This document shows, piece by piece, positions 1 to 10,430 of a stretch of 64,000 nucleotides of DNA. Under the pieces are notes generated by a model, which did no database searches, was not told the origin of the DNA, and saw only the letters and a list, made by a program, of their open reading frames with translations. Position numbers and translations under genes: made by a program. How positions within the stretch are numbered: the first letter of the stretch is position 1; every line of letters starts with the position of its first letter. The stretch comes from Blasia pusilla (lineage: Eukaryota; Marchantiophyta; Marchantiopsida; Blasiales): NCBI GenBank assembly GCA_050084515.1, contig CM114272.1, positions 42,718,001 through 42,782,000 on the forward strand. Reading direction: 5' to 3'.

Positions 1-500
1 TTGAACCGCGCTTGTTTATCCCACCATCCATGTCAAGGTGGTAGGCCGGGAGAAAAACAGAAGACATTTATTTAGGGGCATTTAGATACTTGATAAAGTA
101 ATAGAAATCCATGGCTGTTGTGAATGAATGGATTTAGAAGAATCTAACGTCAATAGACAAGTCAACCATGTGCGTCCAAAGAGAACACATTTGACAACTT
201 TACCGATAAGAAATCACCATACAATATTATTGAAGCTCATAGGTCCTCTAATTTACCAACTAGATCCTCCTTTAGTCGTATCATGTGAGTGATTATGCTT
301 CAAATTTAAGGGGGCATGTGTTCCTCACAATGGGCACTTACATTAATACCTCCTCTAAGAAGCGCACTTCCCTCTACTAGGCAAGAAAGAACATGTTCTT
401 GTCCAAGTTGCTGGGTACAAATATGATTTACAGATGCTCTATTTGACGGTATTACATTCAAGTCTCATTGTTAGCAATTCTTTGCTCTTTCGCCTAAGTA
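1..500. other. Stretch without recognisable feature
   Basis: I see no gene, RNA or clear repeat here. Reading frames are short and unlike any family I know. The foldback array starts at about 505. Confidence 0.5.
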
Positions 501-504
501 CACG

Positions 505-725
505 TTGAAACTCCCAACTGGCTTTGAAGTCAGGTAAAATCTCCCTCCTTCTGGTTGCCGACGCTCCGTAACCCATTTCTCTCACACAAAAGTGCACATC
601 TTGGAGAACTACTGCACTTACGTGCACGTCGGGAAAGTGGTCAATACGTTGGTCTGGTCTTGCGTCGTGTCAGCACAAAGAGGCAATCTTCACCCAACCA
701 AGCAGCTGGGTGGGAGCATCCATAT
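505..725 (-). ncRNA. Candidate hairpin unit 1 (diverged)
   Basis: Arm A core lies at 544-562 (CCTCCTTCTGGTTGCCGAC) and arm B core at 664-683 (GTCGTGTCAGCACAAAGAGG). Flanks pair further: AACTGGCTTTGAAGTC before A against CCAAGCAGCTGGGTGG after B. The core has several substitutions, so this copy may be decayed. Confidence 0.45.
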
Positions 726-867
726 GTTCTTCGTCGAAAAACCATCAATGCGTGAGAACTCGGCACTGTCCCGAGATTTTCTCTCATGGCACATACGAAT
801 TCGAAGTAGTCCCTTTCCAGCTGCCTGATGCACTATGTGAGTAAATTTTCATAGTTTTCACCTAAGT

Positions 868-1070
868 ACGTAGAAACTCCTAGCTGGCTCTGTAGTCATA
901 TGAATACTCCCTCCTTTTGGCTGCGAATAATTGCCTTGTGTACCCCAATTCTCACAAAAATGAGCACCTATTGGAGAATTTCTGTGCATACGGAATACTT
1001 AGGCGGAGTCATGCGTCTTGGCAGCAAAAAGAGGCAACATTCATGCAACCAAGGAACTAGATAGGGGCAT
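868..1070 (-). ncRNA. Candidate hairpin unit 2
   Basis: Arm A core is at 910-927 and arm B core at 1017-1034 (CTTGGCAGCAAAAAGAGG), with a loop of about 90 nt. The outer arms also pair: CTAGCTGGCTCTGTAGTC before A with CAACCAAGGAACTAG after B. Stem length and loop suit a plant miRNA precursor. Confidence 0.55.
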
Positions 1071-1224
1071 CTATATGTTTATCAATCACCTCAAGACTAT
1101 GAATGCGTTATGATTTTCTTGTCTCATAGCCCCGAGACAATTTTCTTATCTCACATGCTAATCCGATGTACTCCCTTTCCAGCTGCCGGTTACACCTCGC
1201 GAGTGAGTTTTCAACCGAGTACGG

Positions 1225-1452
1225 AGAAACTCCTAGCTGGCTCTGTAATCGTATGAATCATCTCTCCTTTTGGCTGCCAAAGCCAGCAATCGCCTAGCGT
1301 ATCTCAACTCTCACACCAGGGTTCACACATTGTGGAATTCTTCATGCTTACCCCGTGCACATGGGGAAAGTGAGGAAAATGGAGGTCGGACCATGCGTCT
1401 TGGCAGCAAAAAGAGGATCCTCTTTTTCTCCTATGTAGCTCCTTAGTTGCAC
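1225..1452 (-). ncRNA. Candidate hairpin unit 3 with rearranged outer arm
   Basis: Arm A core is at 1262-1282 and arm B core at 1399-1416. The core duplex is well kept. Just after the B core the sequence becomes a local palindrome, AGAGGATCCTCT, and the usual outer arm is replaced by CTCCTATGTAGCTCCTTAG, which is arm sequence in the opposite sense. This looks like a small inversion, so the lower stem is probably lost. Confidence 0.45.
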
Positions 1453-1689
1453 GAATTTGGAACTGAGTATGGAGCACCTATATATATTTGGATAGTGCCC
1501 TCTCCAATATAGACGAATTTGATTTAAAATAAAATTATGACAGGTATGGGAGATATTATGGGAGATAATATAAACCTTTCCCGACGACCTATACTTTCCA
1601 AAGACCATAAAAGCGTGAGAATTTTTTAGCAGCTTTGACATACCAATTCGAAATAGTCCTTGCTAGGCCCGGCTGCACTGCGCAAGTGA

Positions 1690-1935
1690 TTTTTCTGCTG
1701 ACAACGTAGGAACTCCTAGCTGGCTCTGTAGTTGTATAAACACTCCCTCCTTTTTGCTGCCAAAGCGAACGCTTGCTTTTCCTAACCCACTTCTCACTGC
1801 GTACAAATACATATTGGAGAACTTGCTTATTGCGTGCACTTTGGAGGTTGCTTAATGCGGAGGTGCACTCATGCGTCTTCGCAGCAAAAAATGGTCACTT
1901 TCATGCAATCAAGGAGCAAGATAGGAGTATACATA
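1690..1935 (-). ncRNA. Candidate hairpin unit 4
   Basis: Arm A core is at 1746-1765 (CCTCCTTTTTGCTGCCAAAG) and arm B core at 1877-1894 (CTTCGCAGCAAAAAATGG). Outer arms pair: CTAGCTGGCTCTGTAG against CAATCAAGGAGCAAG. Here arm A has T where other copies have the extra G, a change at the usual bulge position. Confidence 0.5.
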
Positions 1936-2067
1936 TGTTCATCGTCGAAGGACCCAAAATTCGTCAGTTTCGAAACTGTTCTCTCATCACATACGAATTC
2001 AAAATACTCCCTTTCCAGCTGCCGGTTGCTCCACGAGAGTAAATTTAGCACCTGAGTGCGCAGAGAC

Positions 2068-2285
2068 TCCTCGATGGCTCTGTAATCTCATCTGCATTCC
2101 CTCCTTTTGACTGCCAAAAATCGCCAGGTGTATCCCACTTCTCACACCAATAGACATCTTAGAGAATTTCATGGTGCACGTGCACTTTGAGAAACGTGAG
2201 GACCACGTAGGTTGAGTCATGCGTCTTAGCAGCACAAAGAGGTAACGTTAATGCTACCAAGGAGTTAGACAGGAGCATCTATATG
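2068..2285 (-). ncRNA. Candidate hairpin unit 5
   Basis: Arm A core is at 2100-2117 (CCTCCTTTTGACTGCCAA without its first bases) and arm B core at 2224-2242 (CTTAGCAGCACAAAGAGG). Both arms carry substitutions, some of which keep pairing. Outer B arm AAGGAGTTAGACAGGAGC is still recognisable. Confidence 0.45.
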
Positions 2286-2394
2286 CTCCTCCTCCAAAGA
2301 CAAAATTCAAATTTCGAGCAGCCTCGAGACTTTTCCCTTATCTCACACACGATTTCGTAGTCGTCCGCTACCAGCCGCCGGCTTTACCGTGTAA

Positions 2395-2615
2395 GTCGAA
2401 ACTCCTATCTGGCTCTGTAGTCGTATGAACACTCCCTCCTTTTGGCTGCCAAAGCCTTCAATCGCCTTTCCTAACCCACTTCTCACACCGATGCCCACAT
2501 TTTCCACGTGCTCGAGGAAAACGTGAGGAACTCGTAGGTCGAGTCATGCGTCTTGGCAGCAAAAAGAGGTAACGTTCATACAACCAAGGAGCTAGATGGG
2601 AGCATCTATATGTTC
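2395..2615 (-). ncRNA. Candidate hairpin unit 6 (best-preserved of cluster 1)
   Basis: Arm A runs from about 2400 to 2456 with core at 2435-2454 (CCTCCTTTTGGCTGCCAAAG). Arm B runs from 2546 to 2612 with core at 2552-2569 (CTTGGCAGCAAAAAGAGG). The loop is about 90 nt. Pairing continues past the core: TCGTATGAACACT in A with AACGTTCATACAACC in B, and CTATCTGGCTCTGTAG with AGGAGCTAGATGGG. That is a near-continuous stem of about 50 bp with one constant unpaired G in arm A. The size fits a plant pre-miRNA. Confidence 0.6.
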
Positions 2616-2744
2616 ATCGTCCAAAGACCATGAATGTGTCAGAATTCAGAACAACCCGGAGATCGTTATCTCATCCTACATGTGAATTCTGAGTAATCCA
2701 TTTACAACCCGCGGCTTCACGGGTGAAAAAAATTGAAGAAACTC

Positions 2745-2955
2745 CCAGCTTGCTCTTTAATTATCTGAAGATTCCTTCGTATGGCTTTGGCAGCCAATAA
2801 TCTCCTCCCGAAACCCACCTTTCACACTTATCTGCACACATTGGAGAATTCGTGCTGCCCATCACGTGCAAGTTAGCAACTTCAAGGTGGGGAGTAGGCA
2901 GGTCAAAAAGATATGCCACAATGATGCAACCAAGAATCTAGGTAGGAGCATCTTT
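2745..2955 (-). repeat. Decayed hairpin unit 7
   Basis: The unit is placed by period and by outer-arm traces: CCCAGCTTGCTCTTTAATTA before and GCAACCAAGAATCTAGG after. The A core has become GGCTTTGGCAGCC (2774-2786), itself self-complementary, and the B core at about 2890-2915 is largely gone. Pairing of the core is lost. Confidence 0.45.
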
Positions 2956-3084
2956 ATACCAATAGTCCAAAGACTATCCATGCGTAGGAATTTTGAGCAA
3001 CCCCGAGACTGCTCGCTGATCGCACATAGGAATACGAAAGAGTCCTTTTCAAACTGCGGGCTACTTGCATCACTGAATTTTCAG

Positions 3085-3315
3085 ATGAGTATATAGAAAC
3101 TACTAGCCGGCTCTGCAGTCATATAAATACTCCCTCCTTTTGGCTGCCAAAGCCGAAAATCGCTCTTTGCACCCATCTGCACTTATTCGAGAACTCGTGG
3201 TGTTCATCACTTGCACGCGGAAAAGGTGGGGAATAGGTAGGTCGAGTAATCCGTCTTGGCAGCAAAAAGAGGAAAAATTTATGCAACCAAGGAGCTAGAT
3301 AGGAGTATCTCTTTG
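3085..3315 (-). ncRNA. Candidate hairpin unit 8
   Basis: Arm A core is at 3133-3152 (perfect CCTCCTTTTGGCTGCCAAAG) and arm B core at 3255-3272 (perfect CTTGGCAGCAAAAAGAGG). Outer arms: CTAGCCGGCTCTGCAGTC and CAACCAAGGAGCTAGATAGG. The loop is about 100 nt. With unit 6 this is the cleanest copy on this side. Confidence 0.6.
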
Positions 3316-3399
3316 GTTATACTTCAAGCACCATCAATTCGCTAAGATTTTGAAGAGCCCCGAAACCTTTTCGTCGTCTCATACAGGAACTTGAGCTAG

Positions 3400-3900
3400 T
3401 TCTTGGCGGCTGGCGCATGAACGCGTGAGTAAACAGCATATGTTGTTGACAGGCAGAGGTGGATTATAGGTAAGGTCGACTCATGGCATCTCAGCGGAAA
3501 AATGAGACATTCCTACAACGAAGTAGCTAGATGTTGATGATCGAAGAATAAGATTCACTAGTACACAAGACTTTCACATTTTAAAGAAATTTTCAAAAAG
3601 TCGGAAGACTGTCCTCGATCTCCTATTACCCTTTCGCAGTTGTCACATGAAATTGTAGGTCAAAATTCAGCTGAGTACGTATATCTAGACGCTGCCTAAA
3701 CGAAAAAAATCACCTTTCATTAACAGTCACCTCGTAAACCGATGAAGACATATCAGAGCTGAATTCTTGCTAAACCACATCATGTGCAGATGACTGAGAA
3801 ATTAAAGTCACGCCATGCATCTGGGTGGTAAAAATAGGAGATATTCATAAAACTAAAGATTTAGATATGAGCACCTTACTGTTAACGAACCCACAATATT
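3400..3900 (-). repeat. Decayed B arms of hairpin units 9 and 10
   Basis: Arm-B-like traces occur at 3478-3530 (CTACAACGAAGTAGCTAGAT) and 3811-3870 (GGTGGTAAAAATAGGAG, then ATTTAGATATGAGCACC). No matching A core is evident, so these copies have lost foldback ability. Confidence 0.4.
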
Positions 3901-4039
3901 AAAAATGCAAAGTAATTTATTGGAAAAACCTAGAGACCCCTCAATCTCATTTAAGTAGTGTAAATATTTCCTCTGCCCCCATGCCAAGGGAATTAAGCGC
4001 TCTGAAAGAAGTTTGGCCATTAATTTGTAGAGTAGAACC

Positions 4040-4255
4040 GAGGAACTTCTAGCTGGCTGCACGGTATTATGAACACGCCCTCCTTTTGGCTGCCAAAACA
4101 CAAAATATACTCCGCGCTACTCCAGTTCTCACACCAGTGTCCAGAGACATTAGAACACTATTTCAAACAGTAGTAGGTACTAGGCTGACTCATGCGTCTT
4201 GGTAGCAAAAGGAGGAGACATTCATACAGCCAGGGAGCTAGATAGGAGCATCTGA
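4040..4255 (-). ncRNA. Candidate hairpin unit 11
   Basis: Arm A core is at 4078-4097 (CCCTCCTTTTGGCTGCCAAA) and arm B core at 4198-4215 (CTTGGTAGCAAAAGGAGG). The outer stem pairs AGCTGGCTGCACGGTATTAT with ATTCATACAGCCAGGGAGCT. The B arm reads AAAAGGAGG as in cluster 2, which links the two clusters. Confidence 0.55.
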
Positions 4256-4349
4256 ATGTGGTAACGAACGAATTAGAAAGGATGTCCAGTTTGGGATGCT
4301 TATGAACTCGATATTCTCCTCTAGCGCCAGAACTAAATGCAGCTATAGA

Positions 4350-4405
4350 TCTGTTAGCTTTCTCTGTGATTAAATGAAGCAGCCCTCCTTTTGGCTGCCA
4401 TATCA
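4350..4405 (-). repeat. Half unit 12: arm A only
   Basis: Core CCCTCCTTTTGGCTGCCA lies at 4384-4401, preceded by a decayed outer arm (GTTAGCTTTCTCTGTGATTA). No B arm is evident downstream, so the array ends with a half unit. Confidence 0.5.
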
Positions 4406-4409
4406 GTAA

Positions 4410-7260
4410 AATACCTCGCGCGCATTTACATTTCAAGCTTCAGTGAGGCCCTCGCACATGCACCTCTGACTGTTTCATGATAGAGGGTCACTGAAGATCT
4501 TTGGTATATCTGAATATCAGGGTTAGTAGAAGCTTATAGATTACTTTTGTTCACATATATCTCACGATTCCTGTACGTCCATACTGACGTACTTGGAATA
4601 TGGAACTTCACTTTTGGTAAAAAGGAGAAAGGCCTTAAGAACTGGAAAGAAGTACTTGAAAGATTTTTGACCCTAGTCTAGCTGGATAACCATTGGATCG
4701 CTGCCATGCGCAAGCAGCACCTGCTGAACTCTCATTTAATTGCCAAGAAAACGATGTGACTTCTGAAATTCTGAGTACATAGAGCAGGTATACCTTGAAT
4801 CGATACAGTCAGAAGGTGCAATAAAATGTTCTGGGGAACTTATTTCGCCTGTAGACTTTGTAGGCGTTCAAGGTCGAGATCTCACACAACTCCACGGTCC
4901 GACTCCTCTATTGAAGACTCAGACATTGCTCAGAACTAGCTCAAGCCCTGGCTCCTTAGTGTTGCAAAAAGACGCTCTATTTTCTCTGTCAAGTGTGGAT
5001 CGCGAATTCGAACAGCCTTGTCAACCTGAATTTAGCGATCTTGAGAAAAAAACTCGTCTCAGAGAGGCTGGACAGATTTGATCGGCAAGGAATTCGAAAG
5101 ACGTTATGATTCTAAGACGAGGTATTGAGATCTATTTATGTCATCCAGCCTCTTCATGATCGACGCCTGTGAAGATCGTGCAAGCAGATGAACATGCACG
5201 CACGTATAAACCTCACTAAGTCTTTTATTCTCTTGAGGCGATCCGACAGTTGACTACAATCAATCGTTTAGGCCATTTGACTAGCTAGATCGAAGAACAA
5301 CCCTAAGAATCTGGTGGCAATTGAACAAAGATTCGTATCTTGTGAAGCTTTCAAATTATAGAAAGTCAAAATGTGGCCGAAGATCGACATGAGTGGTCGG
5401 AAAATCGTACATCACGCACTGCAACGCCATTTTGATACCTGTGCCGTCAGCTTTCTTCAGATAGGCGCTCTATTCCTGATAAATTAACGTTGAACGGCTT
5501 AGTTGGCTAAGCACTTTCTTTTCTCTCCTTGCGAAGAGGGTACGTTCAAGCAAACGCTGTTCCAGATCCTTGGTCCAATCGTCCTCAACTCCTAAGAAAT
5601 TCCAGCTTCAAGCTTAGTCCGGAGACCTGGCTAATTTGCTACGAATCAGTCGTGATTCGTAGCTGGCAGTGCCACTAGCCTGTTAAACTGGAAACTAATG
5701 AGTAATAGTTAACACAGTCGAAAATGTGGATCCCGTGTTTCTACGGTATGCATCCCATTTACCCATCGTGTGTCGTTTCGGAAGTAGTTTGTAAGACCAA
5801 TGAGCTTGAATTGAGAATACTTTGCTCCTGTTCTAAAATAGCCGAGAAGGTTTTCTTTCTTTCTCCATTTGTAATTTTAAAAAAATCAAACGACACCAAA
5901 ATCCACCCTTCCTGTTTCCGATTTCGCTATTACTTTCCCAACTTGATTTTTTCCAAACTCTCACACCTTTCCTTCGAGATCCATGTCTCAAGTTCAGAAT
6001 GTAAAAAAACGAACTGGAGTGCTAAACTTACAGCACATGGATCTAAATCAAATCAATGATAAAGGTTCCACCAAACTCGGTCGGACCAGGGAAGGGAGAA
6101 GGCGCGGGGGTGAATACCAACTAATAGTTAGAACTAATATTCACGCCGCAGCAATTCCATTCAGTAAGGTCTATGATACAACCGATCGACTGATCATTGA
6201 TTAGGGGGCCATCAAACTTGCACCACTTCAAATAGATTGTTACGTACGATTTCCGCCATGTAGATTCGAAAATCGAAACCATCTACGTCAAAACCGTTCA
6301 CAAAGGCATTTACGTGTTGATCCATGTTATACGTACGGCTCCAGGGCTACCGCCGAAGCGACCAGGTCTAGACGAGATTGTCGAGGGAAACTGTTACGTT
6401 CCAGACAGTCAAAGTAAAGTACCTCGGATACTTACGTGCTAACGTGATCTACCGCTCCCATAGGGCAAGCTAGAACTCCAGGTTGGCATGGAACGTGGGA
6501 AAGGCTATGAAGGGGGTGGTACACTTCCACATTTCTCGACTTTCTCCTATCTTTCTATCACGAAAATGTTTTCAAGAAAAAAAGTGTCATCTATGGCGGT
6601 ACCGCTTATTGATTTTGGAATGCACTTATGTGATTTTAGTGTGCCATACGAGGAGAAATTATTTTTCCATAATTTAGGGAGTTTGACAACTTCTTTTTCC
6701 ATAATTTAGGGTAGTCCAAGAGCCAGTTTTTTGAGTTACATTTAGTAATGGATGGTTACCATAGGTTTCATCATGGCCTTTGAGGAGGGTTTAAATGTGT
6801 ATGTAAAAGAGGAGAGTTTAAATGTGTGTGTGAGCTTTAGGGATTAGGGACGACCACCAAGAGGGGTCATTTCTATTGTAATATTGAAGTGAGGAACTCT
6901 TGAGATCATCTATTCCAATGGAGTCGGCGCGAGTTTCAAGGAGTCATTATCCAGAGTTGTCCACAACCGCTTAATTCTTCAAGGTAGAAGGATGATTGAG
7001 GTTTAATTTTCTATTTAGTAATGATGTAGCTTTGTGCATCCTAAGATTTGGGTGCTTTAGTAACTTTCCTCTTATATTATCTTAATAGCTTCATATATAT
7101 TTCAATTGGAAAAGCTCAGATCTTTGAACCTTTATCTTTGACGATTGTAGGTTACTTTTTTACCTCACTTTGAGTACATGCTTTAGGATCTCAAACCAAA
7201 AATCAGAAGTGCAAAAAACTACTTGCAAAAAGAAAATGAAAACGGGACTATGATTTAAAA
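4410..7260. other. Long stretch without recognised gene
   Basis: Mixed-composition DNA. A 73-residue frame at 5983-6204 and a 111-residue frame at 5724-6059 overlap in different frames and match nothing I know. A short palindrome (11-bp stem, loop GTCG) sits at 5638-5663. Short direct duplications occur at about 6650-6712 (TTTTTCCATAATTTAGGG twice) and 6780-6835 (AGTTTAAATGTGT-like twice). Confidence 0.4.
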
Positions 7261-7401
7261 AGCCTTTAACATGTTACTCCATGATGTTGGTATGAAACTC
7301 CCAACCTTAGCCCGCATTTCAACATCACTCTCTGGAAATTATACAAGAAAGACCCCACCTTCTTCCTGTCATGACCGATATCCAATAGAGCCGTGCCATA
7401 A

Positions 7402-7480
7402 TGATCACCTCCACAATATAATAAGCATTCAAGCAAAGTGTCTTATCACCTCCACAATATAATGAACATCCAAGAAAACT
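7402..7480. repeat. Two-copy tandem repeat, about 42 bp
   Basis: TCACCTCCACAATATAAT occurs twice, at about 7404 and 7445, with related following sequence (CATTCAAGCAAAGTGTC and CATCCAAGAAAACTGTC). Non-coding. Confidence 0.5.
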
Positions 7481-7953
7481 GTCAAGAGTATCTTCACTAG
7501 AGACCTACTAAGAAGAAGATTTAGGTCTTATTTAGAGCCGATTTCGAAAACCTATTGTTTTGAAAGTTTCTTATTTTTAGATAAATGATAATTTTCTATT
7601 TTTAGAAATGTATAGTTAGAGAGATAGAAAAATGGAATTTAATATTTTTGAGAGATAATTTTCTATTGTACAAAGAGAGAATTTGTGAGCTTTGGAATAG
7701 GAGCTTATTATGACACTTCGGGAAGTGTATCATAACAGTGCGCATAAAAGCATTCCCAAAATTTTGATAGGCTATCCAATGTGAAAGCGGAGCCTTCATG
7801 GAAGTGCTCAATCATGGGTTTGGAGTTTATGCGAAAGAACTAAACATTGGTGCATTTGTGATTTTTGGTTGAATTTTGGATAGTGGGATGAATAAATACC
7901 AAGTCTTGTGGCTCTAGTGAGTTTTTGGTTAAATTTTGGGTAGTGAGATGAAT

Positions 7954-7999
7954 AAACTTAGTGCTCCAATACGCTGTGGCGTATTGGAGCACTAAGTTT
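7954..7999. repeat. Perfect 21-bp hairpin with 4-nt loop
   Basis: Arm 7954-7974 is exactly complementary to 7979-7999, round loop TGTG. The arm begins AAACTTAGTGCTCC. It lies within a local duplication: GATAGTGGGATGAATAAA (7879 on) and GGTAGTGAGATGAATAAA (7939 on). Such a perfect short-loop palindrome may be a foldback repair scar, a very small hairpin RNA, or an assembly artefact. Confidence 0.75.
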
Positions 8000-8689
8000 T
8001 TTATGTCATAAATTATGGAATCATGCATGCACCATTGAGGAGGAGTTTTTATGTCCACTTTGGTTGTTGAGGAGCAACACAAATATTATGTTTTAAGTTG
8101 GTACCCATCATAGACTTTCAACTTGTGAAGGGCTTTGAGGTTTGGGGTTTTTTTTTTTTAAGTGTTTTGGTATGTAGGTAATACTAGGGGATCTTGTAAG
8201 CAATGTTGATGTAGGGGATAAGGTCTCATGTGGAATACTATGTTTATAGTTGTTTTCTATGCAGTAGAGTGTATTGATTAAAGTATTTCCGCACCACGTT
8301 ATACACATCATAGTATGAGAGAACGTAGGTTCTTATGCCATATGTTTAGTTTTTGAGTTATTGAGAATTAACTCATATGGTGAGAGTGGCCTTGAGAGAG
8401 GAGCATGAGTACTACCAAAACATTCTTTCCAAGGTGTATACTCAAAGGGTCTCCTTGTGAGGGACCACCGGCGCCTCGACCGCCCTTTCTATCATCCTCA
8501 AAGAGAGGAAAGATTTTAGATGAGTTCCCTACGATATCACCTAGGATGTTTGTGACCCGTGGGCATATGAAATGGATGACTAGGGTACACAAGGACATAG
8601 GTGGGAAAAAGTTATGTGGAGAATCAAGTCATTGCATGACATCATCACGGAGTTTTGAAGTAGGTACAAGTCATTGTCACGCCTTTTAG

Positions 8690-9070
8690 GATAAATCGGT
8701 GAGATCTAGTAGAGCGCCTTCGTGAGTAGTGGAGGACAGGCTCAGTAGGTCGAGGATGACCTTATGAGGCCCCGAGAAACCTGAGAGAACAGTTTTCCCT
8801 TCTTTTCGGCTCATTTGGAGCCATATTGAGGAACTTACTATTTAAGGTAAGTAGCATTTTGAATATATGATCAACTTTTTATTTTTGGTAAGTGGCCTTT
8901 GACCTCCTACATCAGATCAACAGCCAAGGAGGTGACTTGGGAGAATAGGTTACCATGGAGAGAGCTTGGGAGAGGAGAGGGATATACTTCAAGGAGAGAA
9001 AGCTTGAGAGCTCATTCTCTCTTTGTAGAACCTCTTGGCATAAGGAGCTATGGTCGCTTGCTAAAGATTC
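8690..9070 (+). mobile_element. Dispersed LTR-like repeat, copy 1
   Basis: Homologous to 31,895-32,300 (reverse strand) and 34,150-34,530. Shared landmarks in order: TTTAGGATAAATCGGTGAG, GAGCCATATTGAGGAACTTA, TTTTGAATATATGATCAA, GGTTACCATGGAGAGAGC and GAACCTCTTGGCATAAGG. There is no convincing coding content. With one end reading TGTTGGGAATTAT in copy 2, a solo LTR is the likeliest identity. Confidence 0.55.
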
Positions 9071-9327
9071 TTTATATTTCTACATATGGTATGTCATTGA
9101 GATTATTGAATAAAATTTTTCTGTAGAAGATTTCACAATTGGAATCGGATTTCATGTTCTTCCCATTTTAAATTTAATTGTTTAGTATTGTGCTCCAACT
9201 TGCACCATGTAGTTTAATTCATCCATTTGAACTTTAGATGAAAACCTGGTTTCCCTAACTAAGACTACACTCTATATCATAGTAGCTCCCAGAACCTATT
9301 GGTTTACAAACTTGAACGGATCATTTA

Positions 9328-10045
9328 TCCTAAAACCTAAACCCTAAATCCTAACCCCTAAGCCAAAAATTCTAAATCAAGGTTGCATGTGGACAAAGTC
9401 CGTGTCCCTCGACATGTCCATGTTTGTGGACTTATGTCCGTATGGGCCCCACCTCTTCCTTCTTTCTCATTCCCCTTATTTGCCTCCGTGTTCCATACTC
9501 CTTCTACCTGCACTCCCTCCTCCCTCATTGCTCCTCTCATCCTTGCCTTGCGTTCCATCATGGATTAAAAGAGTGGGTCCCCCCTCTTAAAAACCATGTC
9601 CGTGGACATGTCCAGACTTGTCCATTCATGTAAGTCCTAAGGAAGGACTTGTCCATTTTTGTGCAACCATGCTCTAAACCCTAAGCCAAAAACCCTTAAC
9701 CCTAGGCCAACCACCCTATACCCTAACCCGTAAGCAAAAAACCCTAAACCCTAAGCCAAACACCCTAAACCTTGGAGCCTAAGAAATAAACCCTAATCTC
9801 TAGGCCAAAAACCCTAAATCCTAAGCCAAACACCCTAAACCTTGGAACTAAGAAATAAACCCTAATCCCTTGGCCAAAAACCCTAAACCCTAACCCTTAA
9901 GCCAGAAATCCTAAACCCTAGGCCAAAAACCCTATACCCTAACCCCTAGGCCAAGAACTCTAAACCCTAGGCCAAAAACCCTATACCCTAACCCCTAGGC
10001 CAAGAACTCTAAGCCCTAAGCAAAAGACCTTAAACCCTATGTGAG
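9328..10045. repeat. Interstitial telomere-like repeat, block 1
   Basis: Many imperfect copies of CCCTAAA/CCCTAA mixed with the variant CTAAGCCAAAAACC form a higher-order pattern (CCCTAAACCCTAAGCCAAA...). The block is split by a MITE at 9378-9671. The C-rich strand is on plus. Plant telomeres are (CCCTAAA)n, so this is a degenerate internal telomeric tract or a telomere-like satellite. Confidence 0.75.
9378..9671 (+). mobile_element. MITE family M, copy 1
   Basis: Terminal inverted repeats: CAAGGTTGCATGTGGACAAA at the left, and a right end GGACTTGTCCATTTTTG then TGCAACCATG. Length is about 294 bp. The interior carries the palindrome TGGACATGTCCA and a pyrimidine-rich middle. It sits inside the telomere-like tract, flanked by TTCTAAAT and TCTAAACC. 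It shares ends and interior with 20,183-20,474 and 44,226-44,510. No coding capacity. Confidence 0.65.
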
Positions 10046-10430
10046 AAAAGCAGAAAGTGACTAAATCATTGAAATCTTTACAAAACTTAGAGATACAAAG
10101 TGGCCTAGTCCGTCCGTGCGCTCACAGAAGAGCTTCGATGGAACCTGAACTGGGAGATAACTCGACATACGAGAATGCACTACCGCTGCGGCTCCCGACT
10201 ATTTGACTACTCGGGAAAACTAGGGTTTTTACCTATTTTTCTTTGTTTCTATTAATAGAAAAATTTTTAAATTTTTTTAGATAAACCTAGTAACGCTACT
10301 CCGTAAACCACCTATGTCATATTACTATGACTCCTTCGACGTCTTAGTCGGAACCATCGATCTAGGCTTCTCCTCATACAAGGGGGCCGATCAAATCAAT
10401 GGTGCTCAGAGGAGTGGATGTTGAAAATCC
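10046..10430. other. Unique segment between telomere-like blocks
   Basis: About 385 bp of mixed-composition DNA separates two CCCTAAA-rich blocks. I see no gene or repeat structure in it. Confidence 0.4.

Larger units (their letters stand above)
500..4410 (-). repeat. Tandem array of foldback (pre-miRNA-like) units, cluster 1
   Basis: About 12 copies of one unit lie head to tail. On the plus strand each has arm A (core CCTCCTTTTGGCTGCCAAAG), a loop near 90-115 nt, and arm B (core CTTGGCAGCAAAAAGAGG), nearly the reverse complement of arm A. A cores lie near 544, 910, 1262, 1746, 2100, 2435, 2775 (decayed) and 3133, so the period is mostly 335-370 bp with one step of 484. Further decayed copies lie at 3.4-4.4 kb. 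The array at 15.9-17.3 kb has the same unit in reverse complement, so this cluster is given minus-strand polarity. True transcription is not visible from sequence. Alternatives are a tandemly amplified MITE or an inverted-repeat siRNA locus. Confidence 0.75.

Noticed and set aside
500-4410. CRISPR-like array
   Set aside because: Units are about 350 bp with internal inverted arms and homologous spacers, in a plant-like genome. Not the short direct repeats with unique spacers of CRISPR.
5983-6204. 73-codon frame containing TKLGRTREGRRRGGEYQL as a small basic protein
   Set aside because: Starts inside another open frame, has no homologue I know, and has no promoter or splice support.
9378-9671. 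tRNA-derived SINE
   Set aside because: No A/B box promoter or poly-A tail. Inverted ends point to a MITE instead.
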